From the NCBI GenBank assembly GCA_018380195.1, contig JAGZUC010000011.1:1-64000 (forward strand): a stretch of 64,000 bases of DNA. Reading direction: 5' to 3'. The notes beneath the pieces are model-generated. The model did no database searches, was not told the DNA's origin, and saw nothing but the letters and a program-made list of their open reading frames with translations. This DNA is from Collinsella sp. Its GTDB lineage: Bacteria; Actinomycetota; Coriobacteriia; Coriobacteriales; Coriobacteriaceae. A program made the position numbers and the translations under genes. Below, piece after piece: positions 28,918 through 37,647 of this stretch (positions within the stretch are counted from its first letter, which is position 1; the number at the start of each line of letters is the position of its first letter).

Positions 28918-29862
28918 ATGCCCGCGCTTATCACCCATCATCTGTTTGGCGAGGAAAGCATCGACCGTCTTCCGCAGGGCGTCATCACGTCCGATGAAGA
29001 GCGCATTGCCTTTATCTTGGGCAACCAAGGCCCCGACCCGTTCTTCTTTCACATTCTGACACCGCGGGTTTCCGACTGCACGCTGCTGGCGCAGGTCATG
29101 CATCGCTCGCGCATGTCTCGCCAGTTCGCGTGCCTGCGCGACGGCGTGTCGCATCTGCTGCCGCGCGACGCCAACTTGGGTCGCGCCTTTGCGCTGGGCC
29201 TGCTGTCTCATTACGTGCTCGACCGCAACGCCCATCCCTTTGTCTATGAGCAGCAGTTTGGCATCGTGGAGTCCGATTCAGAGCTTGAGGATTCGAGCAG
29301 TCAGGTCCATGCCGTGATCGAGAGCGACCTGGATGTGCTGATGCTGCAGCTTAAACGCGATGGCGCTACGGTCGACGATTACCCGCCGGCGGGCGAGATC
29401 GTCACCACCGATCGCATCAATCGCGTGGCCGGCGTGCTGATGAGCTATGTTGCCGGACGCGTGTACGGCATTGACATTCCGGCGGGGGAGTACGGTGCTG
29501 CCGTTGCCAATATGCAGCGACTTTACCGCGCGATTGAGCCGGCCGGCTCCGCAAAGACGCGCGCGATCTCGCTGGTTGAGGGCTTGGTGCACGACTACTC
29601 GCTGCTCGACGGCCTTGCCCATCGCGTGACGACGGAGCTGCCCGAGCGCACCGGTAACCTGGGCCATCTGACATGGAAGAATCCCTTTACCGACGAGGTC
29701 TCGAACGAGAGTTTCCCCGAGGTCTTTGATCGCGCGCTGGTCGATTACGAGTGCACGGTCGCACGTTTTATCGAGACCGGTGACATGGATGCCGTGACCA
29801 GTCACGTCAACTACAGCGGTCGCGCGCTCAATGCCGATGAGGAGTTCGACCGCGAGGAATAG
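28918..29862 (+). CDS. Zinc-dependent phospholipase C-like protein
   Basis: A 314-residue protein starting MPALITHHLFGEES; ATG 28918 has GAAAGGA upstream, while an in-frame ATG at 28888 has none. The N-terminus (THHLFG), QGPDPFFFH and LLSHYVLDRNAHPF carry the His/Asp pattern of the zinc-dependent phospholipase C-like family common in Firmicutes and Actinobacteria. No signal peptide is visible, so it probably acts inside the cell, and its substrate is unknown. Confidence 0.75.
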   Translation: MPALITHHLFGEESIDRLPQGVITSDEERIAFILGNQGPDPFFFHILTPRVSDCTLLAQVMHRSRMSRQFACLRDGVSHLLPRDANLGRAFALGLLSHYVLDRNAHPFVYEQQFGIVESDSELEDSSSQVHAVIESDLDVLMLQLKRDGATVDDYPPAGEIVTTDRINRVAGVLMSYVAGRVYGIDIPAGEYGAAVANMQRLYRAIEPAGSAKTRAISLVEGLVHDYSLLDGLAHRVTTELPERTGNLGHLTWKNPFTDEVSNESFPEVFDRALVDYECTVARFIETGDMDAVTSHVNYSGRALNADEEFDREE

Positions 29863-29963
29863 GGCCCGTGCGTGCCCCTTTGCCGAATCCTTACCGGCGG
29901 TTCTGGACAATTGGGGTACGATGAACTAACTGCATATCGGGCGAATACGAAGGGTCCCTGTCC

Positions 29964-31223
29964 ATGAAATACACCAAGCTCGAGCGTAACTGGGTTATGT
30001 ATGATGTGGGCAATTCGGCCCTCGTGCTGCTCAATACCTCGGTGGTGCCCATTTACTTTAACGCCATCAATACCGGCGCTTCCTCGGCCGACCTGGTGGT
30101 CGCTTGGGGCAATGCGCAGACGATCGCCTCGCTGGTCATCGCCATGCTCATGCCCATCCTGGGCGCGCTTGCCGACTACGCCGGCAACAAGATCAAGTTC
30201 TTCTTGGGCTTCTTCCTCACGGGCCTGGTGCTTTGCCTGGCGCAGGCTATCCCAATGTCCGCCATGGCATTTTTGACCGTGTACGTGCTGTGCACCATCG
30301 GCCTTAACTCTTCTATGACGTTCTACGACGCCATGCTGCCCGACATTACCACCGACGAGCGCATGGACGCCGTGTCCAGCTCGGGCTATGCCTGGGGCTA
30401 TATCGGTTCCACCGTGCCGTTCGTCATCTGCCTGGCGCTCATCATGGGTGGCCCCGCTCTTGGCGTCCCCACCATGCTGGCAACGCGTCTGTCGTTTATC
30501 ATCACTGGTGCCTGGTGGCTCATCTTTACTCTGCCGCTCATTCGCACCTATAAGCAAAAGTACGGTCGCGAGCGCGGTCCCGAGGACACCATCGGCCACA
30601 TCGTGGGCGGTGTGTTCTCCGAGGTCGGACACACCATGCGCGAGATCGCCCACAACAAGACCGTGCTGGTCTACATGATCGCGTTCTTCTTCTATATCGA
30701 TGGCGTCCACACGGTCATTTCCATGGCAACCAGCTACGGATCGGCCTTGGGCATTGATTCGACCCAGTTGGTCCTGGCGCTGCTCGTTACGCAGTTCGTG
30801 GCCTTTCCGTCCGCCATCATCTACGGCAAGCTCGCCGGACGCGTGGGCACGCTCAACATGATCCTGGTGGCAGTCGCCGCCTATATGGGCATTGTGCTGT
30901 TCGCCGCGTTCTTCCTAAAGACCGCCTTTGAATTCTGGGTGCTTGCCATTATGGTCGGCCTGTTCCAGGGCGGCGTGCAGGCGCTCAGCCGTAGCTACTT
31001 TGGCCGCATTATCCCCAAGGAAAAGTCCAACGAGTACTACGGCTTCTTTGACATCTTCGGTCGTTATGCAAGCGTTATGGGCACCTTCCTGGTGTCGGTC
31101 GTCACCTCGCTGACCGGCAACCCGTCGCTGGGCGTCCTTTCCATTGGTGTGCTGCTGGTCGTTGGCTTTATGCTGCTGGTCCGCCTGTCCCGCATGACTC
31201 GGGCGGCAGAGCATGCCGCATAG
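29964..31223 (+). CDS. MFS transporter, UMF1 (Atg22-like) family
   Basis: A 419-residue carrier with about twelve helices. MKYTKLERNWVMYDVGNSA is the typical opening of UMF1 family members, followed by MLMPILGALADYAGNKIKFF (loop 2-3 MFS motif) and YFGRIIPKEKSNEYYGFFDI in the C-terminal half. Members are thought to export amino acids or small metabolites; the cargo here is not known. It stands 101 bp after the phospholipase-like gene and ends before the terminator at 31338. Confidence 0.9.
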   Translation: MKYTKLERNWVMYDVGNSALVLLNTSVVPIYFNAINTGASSADLVVAWGNAQTIASLVIAMLMPILGALADYAGNKIKFFLGFFLTGLVLCLAQAIPMSAMAFLTVYVLCTIGLNSSMTFYDAMLPDITTDERMDAVSSSGYAWGYIGSTVPFVICLALIMGGPALGVPTMLATRLSFIITGAWWLIFTLPLIRTYKQKYGRERGPEDTIGHIVGGVFSEVGHTMREIAHNKTVLVYMIAFFFYIDGVHTVISMATSYGSALGIDSTQLVLALLVTQFVAFPSAIIYGKLAGRVGTLNMILVAVAAYMGIVLFAAFFLKTAFEFWVLAIMVGLFQGGVQALSRSYFGRIIPKEKSNEYYGFFDIFGRYASVMGTFLVSVVTSLTGNPSLGVLSIGVLLVVGFMLLVRLSRMTRAAEHAA

Positions 31224-31337
31224 GAGCGAGCGGCTATTGTGCCTGTCCACGGTACTCTTTTGGGGTTATCCGCAATAAACATTGCGACTTGCGAGCAATG
31301 ATTTGCCCAAGTGGGTATGATGGAATCAGCTAGGTCG

Positions 31338-31375
31338 CGGGGCGTCGCCTGTGTTTGGCGGCGTCCCGTTTTTGT
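31338..31375 (+). terminator. Terminator between the MFS and glycosyltransferase genes
   Basis: CGGGGCGTCGCC (31338-31349) pairs with GGCGGCGTCCCG (31357-31368) with two wobbles, followed by TTTTTG. Confidence 0.85.
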
Positions 31376-31394
31376 GTTGCAGGGAGGGTAAGGC

Positions 31395-32582
31395 ATGAAC
31401 GCCACAGTCGTGATTCCAACGTATTGGGCGAGCGATGACGCTTGCGCAAACGCCCCTGGCACTTATGACCATTCGACGCGACTCAACGCCGACAATCCCG
31501 AACTCGACCGCTGCCTGGCCTCGCTTGAGCAGGTGCGTGACATCCCACGCATCATCCTTTTGGTGGTCTGTCCCGTTTCTGCCACAGCCGATGTGTCGCT
31601 GCGCGTGCACGAGATTGTCGACGCGCATCCCACGCTCAAGGTCACCGTTGTCACCAACACCCAGGCCTCGCGCATCGCAGACCGGGTTGCTCAGATCGCG
31701 CCCAAGGGTTCGGGCGAGTGCGTGAGCCTGCGAGGCTACGGTGCCATCCGCAACATGGGGCTAGCCTGTGCCGCTGTGCTGGGGCATGACGCGGTTATCT
31801 TTTTGGATGACGATGAGACTGTCATCGACGCCGACTTTATGAAGCGCGCGACCTATGCGTTGGGGCAGCAGACGCGTCAGGGCTTGCCGATCTTGGTCAA
31901 GAGCGGCTATTTCTACGATCGCGACGGCTCGCCGCTGGCTCCCACGGACAAGGCGGGCATCTGCCATCGTTGGTGGACCAAGCGCATCGAGTTCAACCGT
32001 TGGATGAAAAAGGCGCTCTCGGGCACCCGCATCTCGCGCTCCAACTACGTGTGCGGCGGCCTGATGGCCCTGCACGCCCGCGCCTTTACGCGTGTGGCCT
32101 TTGACCCGTTTATCACCCGCGGCGAGGACTTGGATTACCTCTTTAACATGCGCATGTTTGGCTACGACGTGTGGTTCGATAACGAGTGGACCGTGCGCCA
32201 TCTGCCTCCGGAGTCCGAAAAGCGCTCACCGCGCTTTATGCAGGATGTATACCGTTGGTACTACGAACGGGCCAAGTTGACATTCGCCGCGCATCAAAAG
32301 GAGCTCATTCCCGTTACGGCGGCATCGCTCATGCCCTACCCGGGCCCGTGGATTTCGCGCGAGCTCGACGACCGCGTGCGCAAGACCGCTATGGCCCGCA
32401 GCGTGTTTACCCGCGAGCATGAGGGCTACCTGCGCATCTGGCGCCATGGTATCGGCGAGGCAAAGGCCTATGCGCGCCAAAACGCTGCAAGCTATCTGCG
32501 TTTCCAGAGCTTTTGGCCCAAGATCATGGACGGGCTTTGGCGTGACGCACAACTGATCAGTATCCTGGAGGGGGCCGAATGA
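31395..32582 (+). CDS. Family 2-like glycosyltransferase
   Basis: A 395-residue soluble GT-A-fold transferase. It starts MNATVVIPTYWASDD (nucleotide-binding strand), has the metal-binding cluster FLDDDETVIDADFM, and later GGLMALHARAF and RGEDLDYLFNMRMFGYDVW, typical of GT2 acceptor-side motifs. The ATG follows GGGAGGGTAAGG. Its stop overlaps the start of the second LytS kinase (ATGA at 32579-32582), an unusual coupling of a transferase to a sensor kinase that suggests a joint role at the envelope. Donor and acceptor sugars are unknown. Confidence 0.85.
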   Translation: MNATVVIPTYWASDDACANAPGTYDHSTRLNADNPELDRCLASLEQVRDIPRIILLVVCPVSATADVSLRVHEIVDAHPTLKVTVVTNTQASRIADRVAQIAPKGSGECVSLRGYGAIRNMGLACAAVLGHDAVIFLDDDETVIDADFMKRATYALGQQTRQGLPILVKSGYFYDRDGSPLAPTDKAGICHRWWTKRIEFNRWMKKALSGTRISRSNYVCGGLMALHARAFTRVAFDPFITRGEDLDYLFNMRMFGYDVWFDNEWTVRHLPPESEKRSPRFMQDVYRWYYERAKLTFAAHQKELIPVTAASLMPYPGPWISRELDDRVRKTAMARSVFTREHEGYLRIWRHGIGEAKAYARQNAASYLRFQSFWPKIMDGLWRDAQLISILEGAE

Positions 32583-33922
32583 TCGACCGCCGCGCCCAGC
32601 GCGATAGTTCAATATCAATCTTTCGCATCATTGCCGTTGCCTGCGCCATTTGCGTGCTGGTGTACTTTATTTTTGCCTTGGTGACCGGTATCGAGCCGAT
32701 CGCCACGGTGATTGCCTGCGCGCTGCTGTGCATCTTTCTGTGCATCTTTATCTTTTTGACGCTCAATCCCGATTCGGTGCGCTCCCAGTACACCGAGGAG
32801 ACGCTCTCGGTGGCCTCGGCCATGCTCGAGGACATTAAGGGCGGTCTGACGCAGGAGTCGGCGCGTTTGGTGTGCCGGCGCATTTTGCCCGAGACGCGCG
32901 CCATGACGGTGGCCATCACCGACGAGGACAACGTGCTTGCCTGCGCGGGCGAGTTTGAGGAAAAACTGCTGCCCGATACTCCCATCCACACGCTTGCCAC
33001 ACGCTACGTTATCGAACATGGCATCGTGCAGTCGTTCAACCGTATGGTGGATGTCGTGGGTTCGGACGGCTCGCACAACCAAGTCCCCGCCGGCATTATC
33101 GCCCCCATCAAGGTGGGCGATCGTACCGTCGGCACGCTCAAGTTCTACTACAAGACCCCGCGCGCCGTCGACCGTACCCAGTACGCGCTTGCCTCGGGCT
33201 TTGCCGAGATCTTGTCCACGCAGCTCGCCATCCACGAGCTCGAGGTGCAAAAGGAACTCACGGCGCGCGCCGAGGTGCGTGCGCTGCAGGCGCAGATTAA
33301 CCCGCACTTCCTGTTCAACACGCTGAACACCATTGCATCGTTTACGCGCACCGACCCGCTGCGGGCCCGCGAACTGCTTCGTGAGTTCTCATCGTTCTAT
33401 CGTGCCACGCTCGACAACTCGGGATCGCTTATTCCGGTCTCGCGCGAGGTCGCACAGACCAGGCGCTACCTTACCTTTGAGAAGGCCCGCTTTGGCGAGG
33501 ACCGCGTGCTTGCGACGTTCGATGTGTCCGAGGACGTGGAAGATACGCTGGTGCCGGCGTTCGTGATCCAGCCGATTGTCGAGAACGCCGTACGTCATGG
33601 TATGGGCGATGACGACGCCCTGAGGATCGACGTGACCGTTCACCAAGACGGCGAGGATGCAATCTTGATTGCCGTGGCCGATAATGGCGTGGGCATGGAT
33701 GAGGGTACCGCCGCCAGACTGTTTGACGAGCGTTCTGCCCGTCCCGACGCCAGCTCTCCCCAGGGTGGCGGCGCCGGTGTGGCCATGCACAATATTTCGG
33801 AGCGCATCCATCGCTTTTATGGGCCGCACTCCTATACGCGTGTCGAATCGGCGCCGGGCAAGGGCACCAAAGTGCTCCTTCATCTTGATTTGTCAGAGAG
33901 CATCTTCGACATTCAAGAGTAA
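32579..33922 (+). CDS. LytS-type sensor histidine kinase (second system)
   Basis: A 447-residue kinase, paralogous to 26667-28052. Two N-terminal membrane helices (IIAVACAICVLVYFIFALV; VIACALLCIFLCIFIFL), a GAF-like domain, the His motif QINPHFLFNTLNTIASF and an HATPase domain (PIVENAVRHGM, ADNGVGMD, GGAGVAMHNI). The start overlaps the glycosyltransferase stop by 4 bp, so the two are translated together. The LytTR partner follows 72 bp downstream. Confidence 0.92.
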   Translation: MIDRRAQRDSSISIFRIIAVACAICVLVYFIFALVTGIEPIATVIACALLCIFLCIFIFLTLNPDSVRSQYTEETLSVASAMLEDIKGGLTQESARLVCRRILPETRAMTVAITDEDNVLACAGEFEEKLLPDTPIHTLATRYVIEHGIVQSFNRMVDVVGSDGSHNQVPAGIIAPIKVGDRTVGTLKFYYKTPRAVDRTQYALASGFAEILSTQLAIHELEVQKELTARAEVRALQAQINPHFLFNTLNTIASFTRTDPLRARELLREFSSFYRATLDNSGSLIPVSREVAQTRRYLTFEKARFGEDRVLATFDVSEDVEDTLVPAFVIQPIVENAVRHGMGDDDALRIDVTVHQDGEDAILIAVADNGVGMDEGTAARLFDERSARPDASSPQGGGAGVAMHNISERIHRFYGPHSYTRVESAPGKGTKVLLHLDLSESIFDIQE

Positions 33923-33994
33923 AATAAAAGGCTACGGGCTCAACGTCATGCGACGGATGCCCGGCGTAGTTAGTTGACGAAAGGTTTTATCCCT

Positions 33995-34711
33995 ATGCTG
34001 CGTGCGATGATTGTGGATGATGAGGCGCCGGCTCGCTCGGAGCTTCGCTTCCTGCTCGAGCAAACGGGCAAGATCGGCACGATCACGGAGGCGTCGAGCG
34101 TCCGCTCCGCCATCGAGATGCTTATGGAAAGTCGCGTGGATGTCGTGTTTCTCGATATCTCGATGCCCGGTGCCTCGGGCCTGCAACTTGCCGAGGCGCT
34201 GCATAAGCTCAAAAATCCGCCGGCGATCGTGTTTGTGACTGCGTATAGTGACCATGCGGTCGAGGCATTCGACGTGGATGCCGTCGATTATCTGATGAAG
34301 CCGGTCGAGGAAGCTCGCTTGGATCGCGCGATCGAGAAGGTCATGCAACGCACCAAGCCGGTTACGGACAGCAAGGTGACCATCGAGCGTATCCCGGTGG
34401 AAAAGGGCGGCCGCAAGGTGCTCATTCCCGTGGACGACATTCGCTTTATCATGGCCAAGGACGATTACTCCTGCATCTATACCGTCGATGATCGCTTTTT
34501 GTCGACGACCTCGCTGGCGCAGTTTGAGGCCAAACTCTGCGACTTTGGCTTCTTCCGTGTTCACCGCCGCTATATCGTCAACTTGGCGTGCGTCACGGAT
34601 GTGGAGACGGTGCCCTCGGGCGCCATCCAGCTGGGCATTACGGGCGTCGACGAACGCGTGCCGGTTTCGCGCCGCCGCGTCGTGCCGCTCAAGAAGGCTC
34701 TGAGTCTCTAG
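33995..34711 (+). CDS. LytTR-family response regulator (second system)
   Basis: A 238-residue regulator. ATG 33995 (MLRAMIVDDEAPARSELRF) is chosen; GAAAGG lies ten bases upstream, and the TTG at 33974 would put this site inside the gene. Receiver: DDE, FLDISMPG with the phospho-Asp, and LMKPVEEA. LytTR domain: DDIRFIMAKDDYSCIYTV and FFRVHRRYIVNLACV. Closely similar to the regulator at 28091-28825, so the two systems arose by duplication. Confidence 0.93.
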   Translation: MLRAMIVDDEAPARSELRFLLEQTGKIGTITEASSVRSAIEMLMESRVDVVFLDISMPGASGLQLAEALHKLKNPPAIVFVTAYSDHAVEAFDVDAVDYLMKPVEEARLDRAIEKVMQRTKPVTDSKVTIERIPVEKGGRKVLIPVDDIRFIMAKDDYSCIYTVDDRFLSTTSLAQFEAKLCDFGFFRVHRRYIVNLACVTDVETVPSGAIQLGITGVDERVPVSRRRVVPLKKALSL

Positions 34712-34717
34712 CACACT

Positions 34718-34767
34718 GGCCCCGCAGCCCTGTAGACCCATCGTCTGCGGAGCCGTGGGGCCTTTTT
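34718..34767 (+). terminator. Terminator after the second LytTR regulator
   Basis: GGCCCCGCAG (34718-34727) pairs across a branched loop with CTGCGG and GGGGCC (34745-34762), followed by TTTTTG. Confidence 0.75.
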
Positions 34768-34806
34768 GTATGTATCTGCCGAATCGTTTTTTGCGGAAGG
34801 GATCCC

Positions 34807-35274
34807 ATGAACAGTGCAAGCGCCAAGCGTATCGACATCATCTCGGACACCCACGGCTATCTTTCGCCTGCGCTCCTGGATGAGCTTGAGGGCGCAGACC
34901 TGATTATCCACGCCGGCGACCTCACGTCAGAGATGGACTACGAGCACCTATGCACCATCGCCCCCGTGCGGGCCGTACTGGGCAACAACGATTACTACCG
35001 CGACTACGGCCCCGATGTAGACCGTCTTGCGCTCTTTACCTACGAAGGCCTTAAATTCGCCGTAGCCCACTACCGCGAAGACCTTCCGGTGGGATCCGTA
35101 GACGTAGCCATCAACGGCCACACCCACGTAACCAAAGAAGCCCAAGTGGGCCGTTGCTTAGTCCTCAACCCGGGCAGCGCCAGCTACCCCAGAGGCACCC
35201 GAGGCCCCACCATGGCCAGAATGCTCGTCAAAGACGGCAAGATCATAAGCACCAAATTTATTGACCTAGAGTAA
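34807..35274 (+). CDS. YfcE/MJ0936-type metallophosphodiesterase
   Basis: A 155-residue calcineurin-like phosphoesterase. The metal ligands are IDIISDTHG (D, H), HAGDLTS (D), LGNND (N, D), HY and INGHTHV (H, H); ending in NPGSASYPRG as in the family. GGAAGGGATC precedes ATG 34807; the open frame upstream runs through a terminator and is not coding. Family members cleave phosphodiesters in vitro; the physiological substrate is unknown. Confidence 0.92.
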   Translation: MNSASAKRIDIISDTHGYLSPALLDELEGADLIIHAGDLTSEMDYEHLCTIAPVRAVLGNNDYYRDYGPDVDRLALFTYEGLKFAVAHYREDLPVGSVDVAINGHTHVTKEAQVGRCLVLNPGSASYPRGTRGPTMARMLVKDGKIISTKFIDLE

Positions 35275-35283
35275 AAGCAACAA

Positions 35284-35314
35284 AAACGGGGGATGCAGAT
35301 CGCATCCCCCGTTT
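35284..35314. terminator. Bidirectional terminator
   Basis: AAACGGGGGATGC (35284-35296) pairs perfectly with GCATCCCCCGTTT (35302-35314). The U-tract is weak on the plus strand and stronger (TTTTTG) on the minus strand. Confidence 0.85.
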
Positions 35315-35432
35315 CCATCTCAGCCAAAGGCCGAGTTCCAACAACAACCTTAGACAACCCCACCGCGGAGAACGGGGACCTCGAGCCGCGGAAGCGGCGA
35401 GGAGCAAGAACTGTTTGGACAAAGTGACGGCA

Positions 35433-35575
35433 GGGAGGGTCTCCGTGGCTGAGGGCGGGGGTTAAGTTTGTCGCGAGTTCCGCACGCAAAGGAAAGCACT
35501 TAATGTGCTTTCCGTCTTGCGCAGGACTGTAGAGCAGCAAACTTAACCCCCGCCCTCAGCCCCGGAAGCCCTCCC
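35433..35575. repeat. ~140-bp palindromic element upstream of tRNA-Asp
   Basis: A 24-bp perfect repeat beginning GGCTGAGGGCGGGGGTTAAG (35447-35470) is inverted at 35538-35561. The stem extends outward with mismatches to GGGAGGG (35433) / CCCTCCC (35575). Inside is a second hairpin GGAAAGCAC ttaat GTGCTTTCC. No coding potential. It could fold as a very long stem in RNA or as a cruciform. Confidence 0.9.
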
Positions 35576-35607
35576 GGATGGCCCCAAAAAATTTTTCAAA
35601 AAAGTTG

Positions 35608-35637
35608 TTGCGCGCCGGACAGACTTCTGTGTATACT
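35608..35637 (+). promoter_or_regulatory. tRNA-Asp promoter
   Basis: TTGCGC (35608-35613) and TATACT (35632-35637) are 18 bp apart, about 47 bp upstream of the mature tRNA 5' end. Confidence 0.65.
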
Positions 35638-35683
35638 AATCCCCGCAGCGCACGCGAGCGGAAACAAACGCGAACGTCTGCCT

Positions 35684-35761
<78 letters not shown>

Positions 35762-35768
35762 ACGCAAT

Positions 35769-35798
35769 TAAAGCCACGTCTTCGGACGTGGCTTTTTG
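35769..35798 (+). terminator. tRNA-Asp terminator
   Basis: AAGCCACGTC ttcg GACGTGGCTT followed by TTTG, a perfect stem with a stable UUCG loop. Confidence 0.95.
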
Positions 35799-36120
35799 CG
35801 TTTGATGCACTTTGTTTCGATAGAACGATCGCCCTGGTGCATCTTCGCCCAGAACCCCCGCGCCTTCGGGAACGCAAGTAAAATCTAATGAGTATATCTG
35901 TCTGAACAACAGCTTTGTTGCGCAACACCTGTTCTACGAGACAGGGGGTTAGGTTATACTAAATTGCACTGTGCGCCGCATCTGATGCATTTCGCTCCAA
36001 GCGCGGCACTCAGGGGATATCCGATTTACCATTTGGATGTCCTGGCGGTCATTTAGCGTCTCGACACAAGCTCGGCCCCGGAGCTCGTTCGAGCTGTTCC
36101 TATTCCTTGAAAGGGGAAAA
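35799..36120. other. Non-coding region before the Rrf2 gene
   Basis: No supported gene. TTATACTAAATTG (about 35953) is a -10-like element. GGATATCC ... GGATGTCC (about 36015-36042) is a loose inverted pair, and AAGCTCG...TTCGAGCT near 36070-36095 can fold close to the start; either could be a site for the Rrf2 regulator itself. Confidence 0.35.
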
Positions 36121-36606
36121 ATGGACATATCGAGGAAGACTGATTACGCCCTTCGCATGCTCGCGATGCTTGCCGAGGACCCGGAGCGTCTGCTTTCTGT
36201 TCGCACCGCCGCCGAAGAGGTCAATGTCCCGTATTCGTTTGCCCGTTCGATTCAGCATGGTTTGGTTCAGGCCGGTATTGTGGAGAGCCTGCGTGGCGTC
36301 CATGGCGGCATGCGTCTTAAGGTCAGCCCCGACGATGTCACCATCCGCCAGGTCGTTGAGGCCGTTCAGGGCCCCATGGTCATGAACGATTGCACCGCGC
36401 CCGATGGCGACTGTGCGCGCATGGGCACGTGCTGCTATCATCCCCTGTGGGCCGGAGCTCAAGCGCTGATGCGCGACTACCTCGATTCCGTTTCGCTGGG
36501 CGATATCGTCGCTCACCGCCAGTTCCCGGCCGTCGATTCCAAGTTCGCCGACCGCGATGCGTTTCCCGAGTACGCCACCTGTGCGTGCGCTTGCCGGGAG
36601 GAATAG
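36121..36606 (+). CDS. Rrf2-family transcriptional regulator
   Basis: A 161-residue regulator. The N-terminal winged helix is MDISRKTDYALRMLAMLAED followed by VPYSFARSIQHGLVQAGIV and the wing RGVHGGMRL. The C-terminal half has Cys residues in NDCTAPDGDCARMGTCCYHPLW, the region that binds an Fe-S cluster in redox-sensing members (IscR, NsrR, RsrR), plus an extra CACAC at the end. ATG 36121 follows GAAAGGGG. It precedes a MutY-like DNA glycosylase and rubrerythrin, which fits control of oxidative-stress functions. Confidence 0.9.
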   Translation: MDISRKTDYALRMLAMLAEDPERLLSVRTAAEEVNVPYSFARSIQHGLVQAGIVESLRGVHGGMRLKVSPDDVTIRQVVEAVQGPMVMNDCTAPDGDCARMGTCCYHPLWAGAQALMRDYLDSVSLGDIVAHRQFPAVDSKFADRDAFPEYATCACACREE

Positions 36607-36627
36607 CGCCGCATAAGGAGCATAGCT

Positions 36628-37533
36628 ATGATTCAGGACCCCTTTCGTTCGATGATTCGTTCGGAAGGGGCCCTGCGTTATCGCGACCTTCCGTGGCGCC
36701 GCACGCGCGACCCGTACATTATTTGGCTTTCCGAGGTTATGCTGCAGCAAACGCAGGTGCCGCGTGTGGAGACGCGTATGCCCGCGTGGCTCGACCGCTT
36801 TCCGACCGTACAGGCGCTCGCTCAGGCCGCTCCTTCCGACGTTTTGGATGCTTGGCAGGGGATGGGCTACAACCGACGTGCCCTGGCGCTTCACAGAGCC
36901 GCTCAGTGCGTTATGGAAGACTGGGGTGGGGAGTTTCCACGTGAGACTCGCGACTTGGTCGCCCTGCCTGGTATTGGCCCGGCGACGGCGCAGGGCATCC
37001 GGTCGTTTGCGTTCGATCTACCGGGTGTGTATCTGGAGACCAACGTGCGCACGGTCTTTCTGCATCATTTCTTTCCCGACGTGCCGGCCGTTCCCGATCG
37101 CGAGCTGGTGCCGCTGATTCAGGCCGCCTGTCCGGCGGCCCCTGGTGCGACGGCGGATGAGATCGCTCCCTTTGCCGTGCCGCTCGATGATGCCGACACG
37201 CCGCGCGCATGGTATTACGCGCTGCTGGATTATGGCGCGTATCTTAAGAAGACGCTGCCCAATCCGTCCAGGCGCTCGGCGAGCTATAGCCGTCAGTCCA
37301 AGTTTGAGGGCTCGCGCCGTCAAAAGCGCGCCCATATTGTGCGCATGCTGCTGGCTGCGCGCGATGGGCGGCCGTCGGGCATTACGCTCGATGAAGCCGT
37401 TGCAGGCGTTAACGAGATGGAGACGGCAGCCGGCCGCGAGTCGGTCGATCACGATCTTGTCGCAGACATTTTGGCCGACTTGGAGCGCGAGGGCTTTTGC
37501 CGCTCCGAGGGTGACCGCTGGCTAAGCGTGTAG
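36628..37533 (+). CDS. MutY-like A/G-specific adenine glycosylase lacking the Fe-S cluster
   Basis: A 301-residue HhH-GPD base-excision enzyme that would remove adenine opposite 8-oxoguanine. Seen: LPWRRTRDPYIIWLSEVMLQQ (general-acid Glu in the SEVMLQQTQV motif), the helix-hairpin-helix LVALPGIGPATAQGIRSFAF and the catalytic-Asp motif ALLDYGAYL. The four Cys of the C-terminal [4Fe-4S] loop are absent; only one Cys (AACPAA) lies in that half and no CX6CX2CX5C exists. It also ends without the NUDIX-like 8-oxoG recognition domain. It begins 21 bp after the Rrf2 gene, so they are probably co-transcribed. Confidence 0.85.
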   Translation: MIQDPFRSMIRSEGALRYRDLPWRRTRDPYIIWLSEVMLQQTQVPRVETRMPAWLDRFPTVQALAQAAPSDVLDAWQGMGYNRRALALHRAAQCVMEDWGGEFPRETRDLVALPGIGPATAQGIRSFAFDLPGVYLETNVRTVFLHHFFPDVPAVPDRELVPLIQAACPAAPGATADEIAPFAVPLDDADTPRAWYYALLDYGAYLKKTLPNPSRRSASYSRQSKFEGSRRQKRAHIVRMLLAARDGRPSGITLDEAVAGVNEMETAAGRESVDHDLVADILADLEREGFCRSEGDRWLSV

Positions 37534-37647
37534 CCAACCCGAATCTGAAGAAGAGGATTGTAAGGTTTAAATTCTCGGCTTGAGGGCATCCTAAAGACAA
37601 GGCCGCTCGAAGCCTACGGGCGGCATATGTTGAAGGGAAGTACACCT

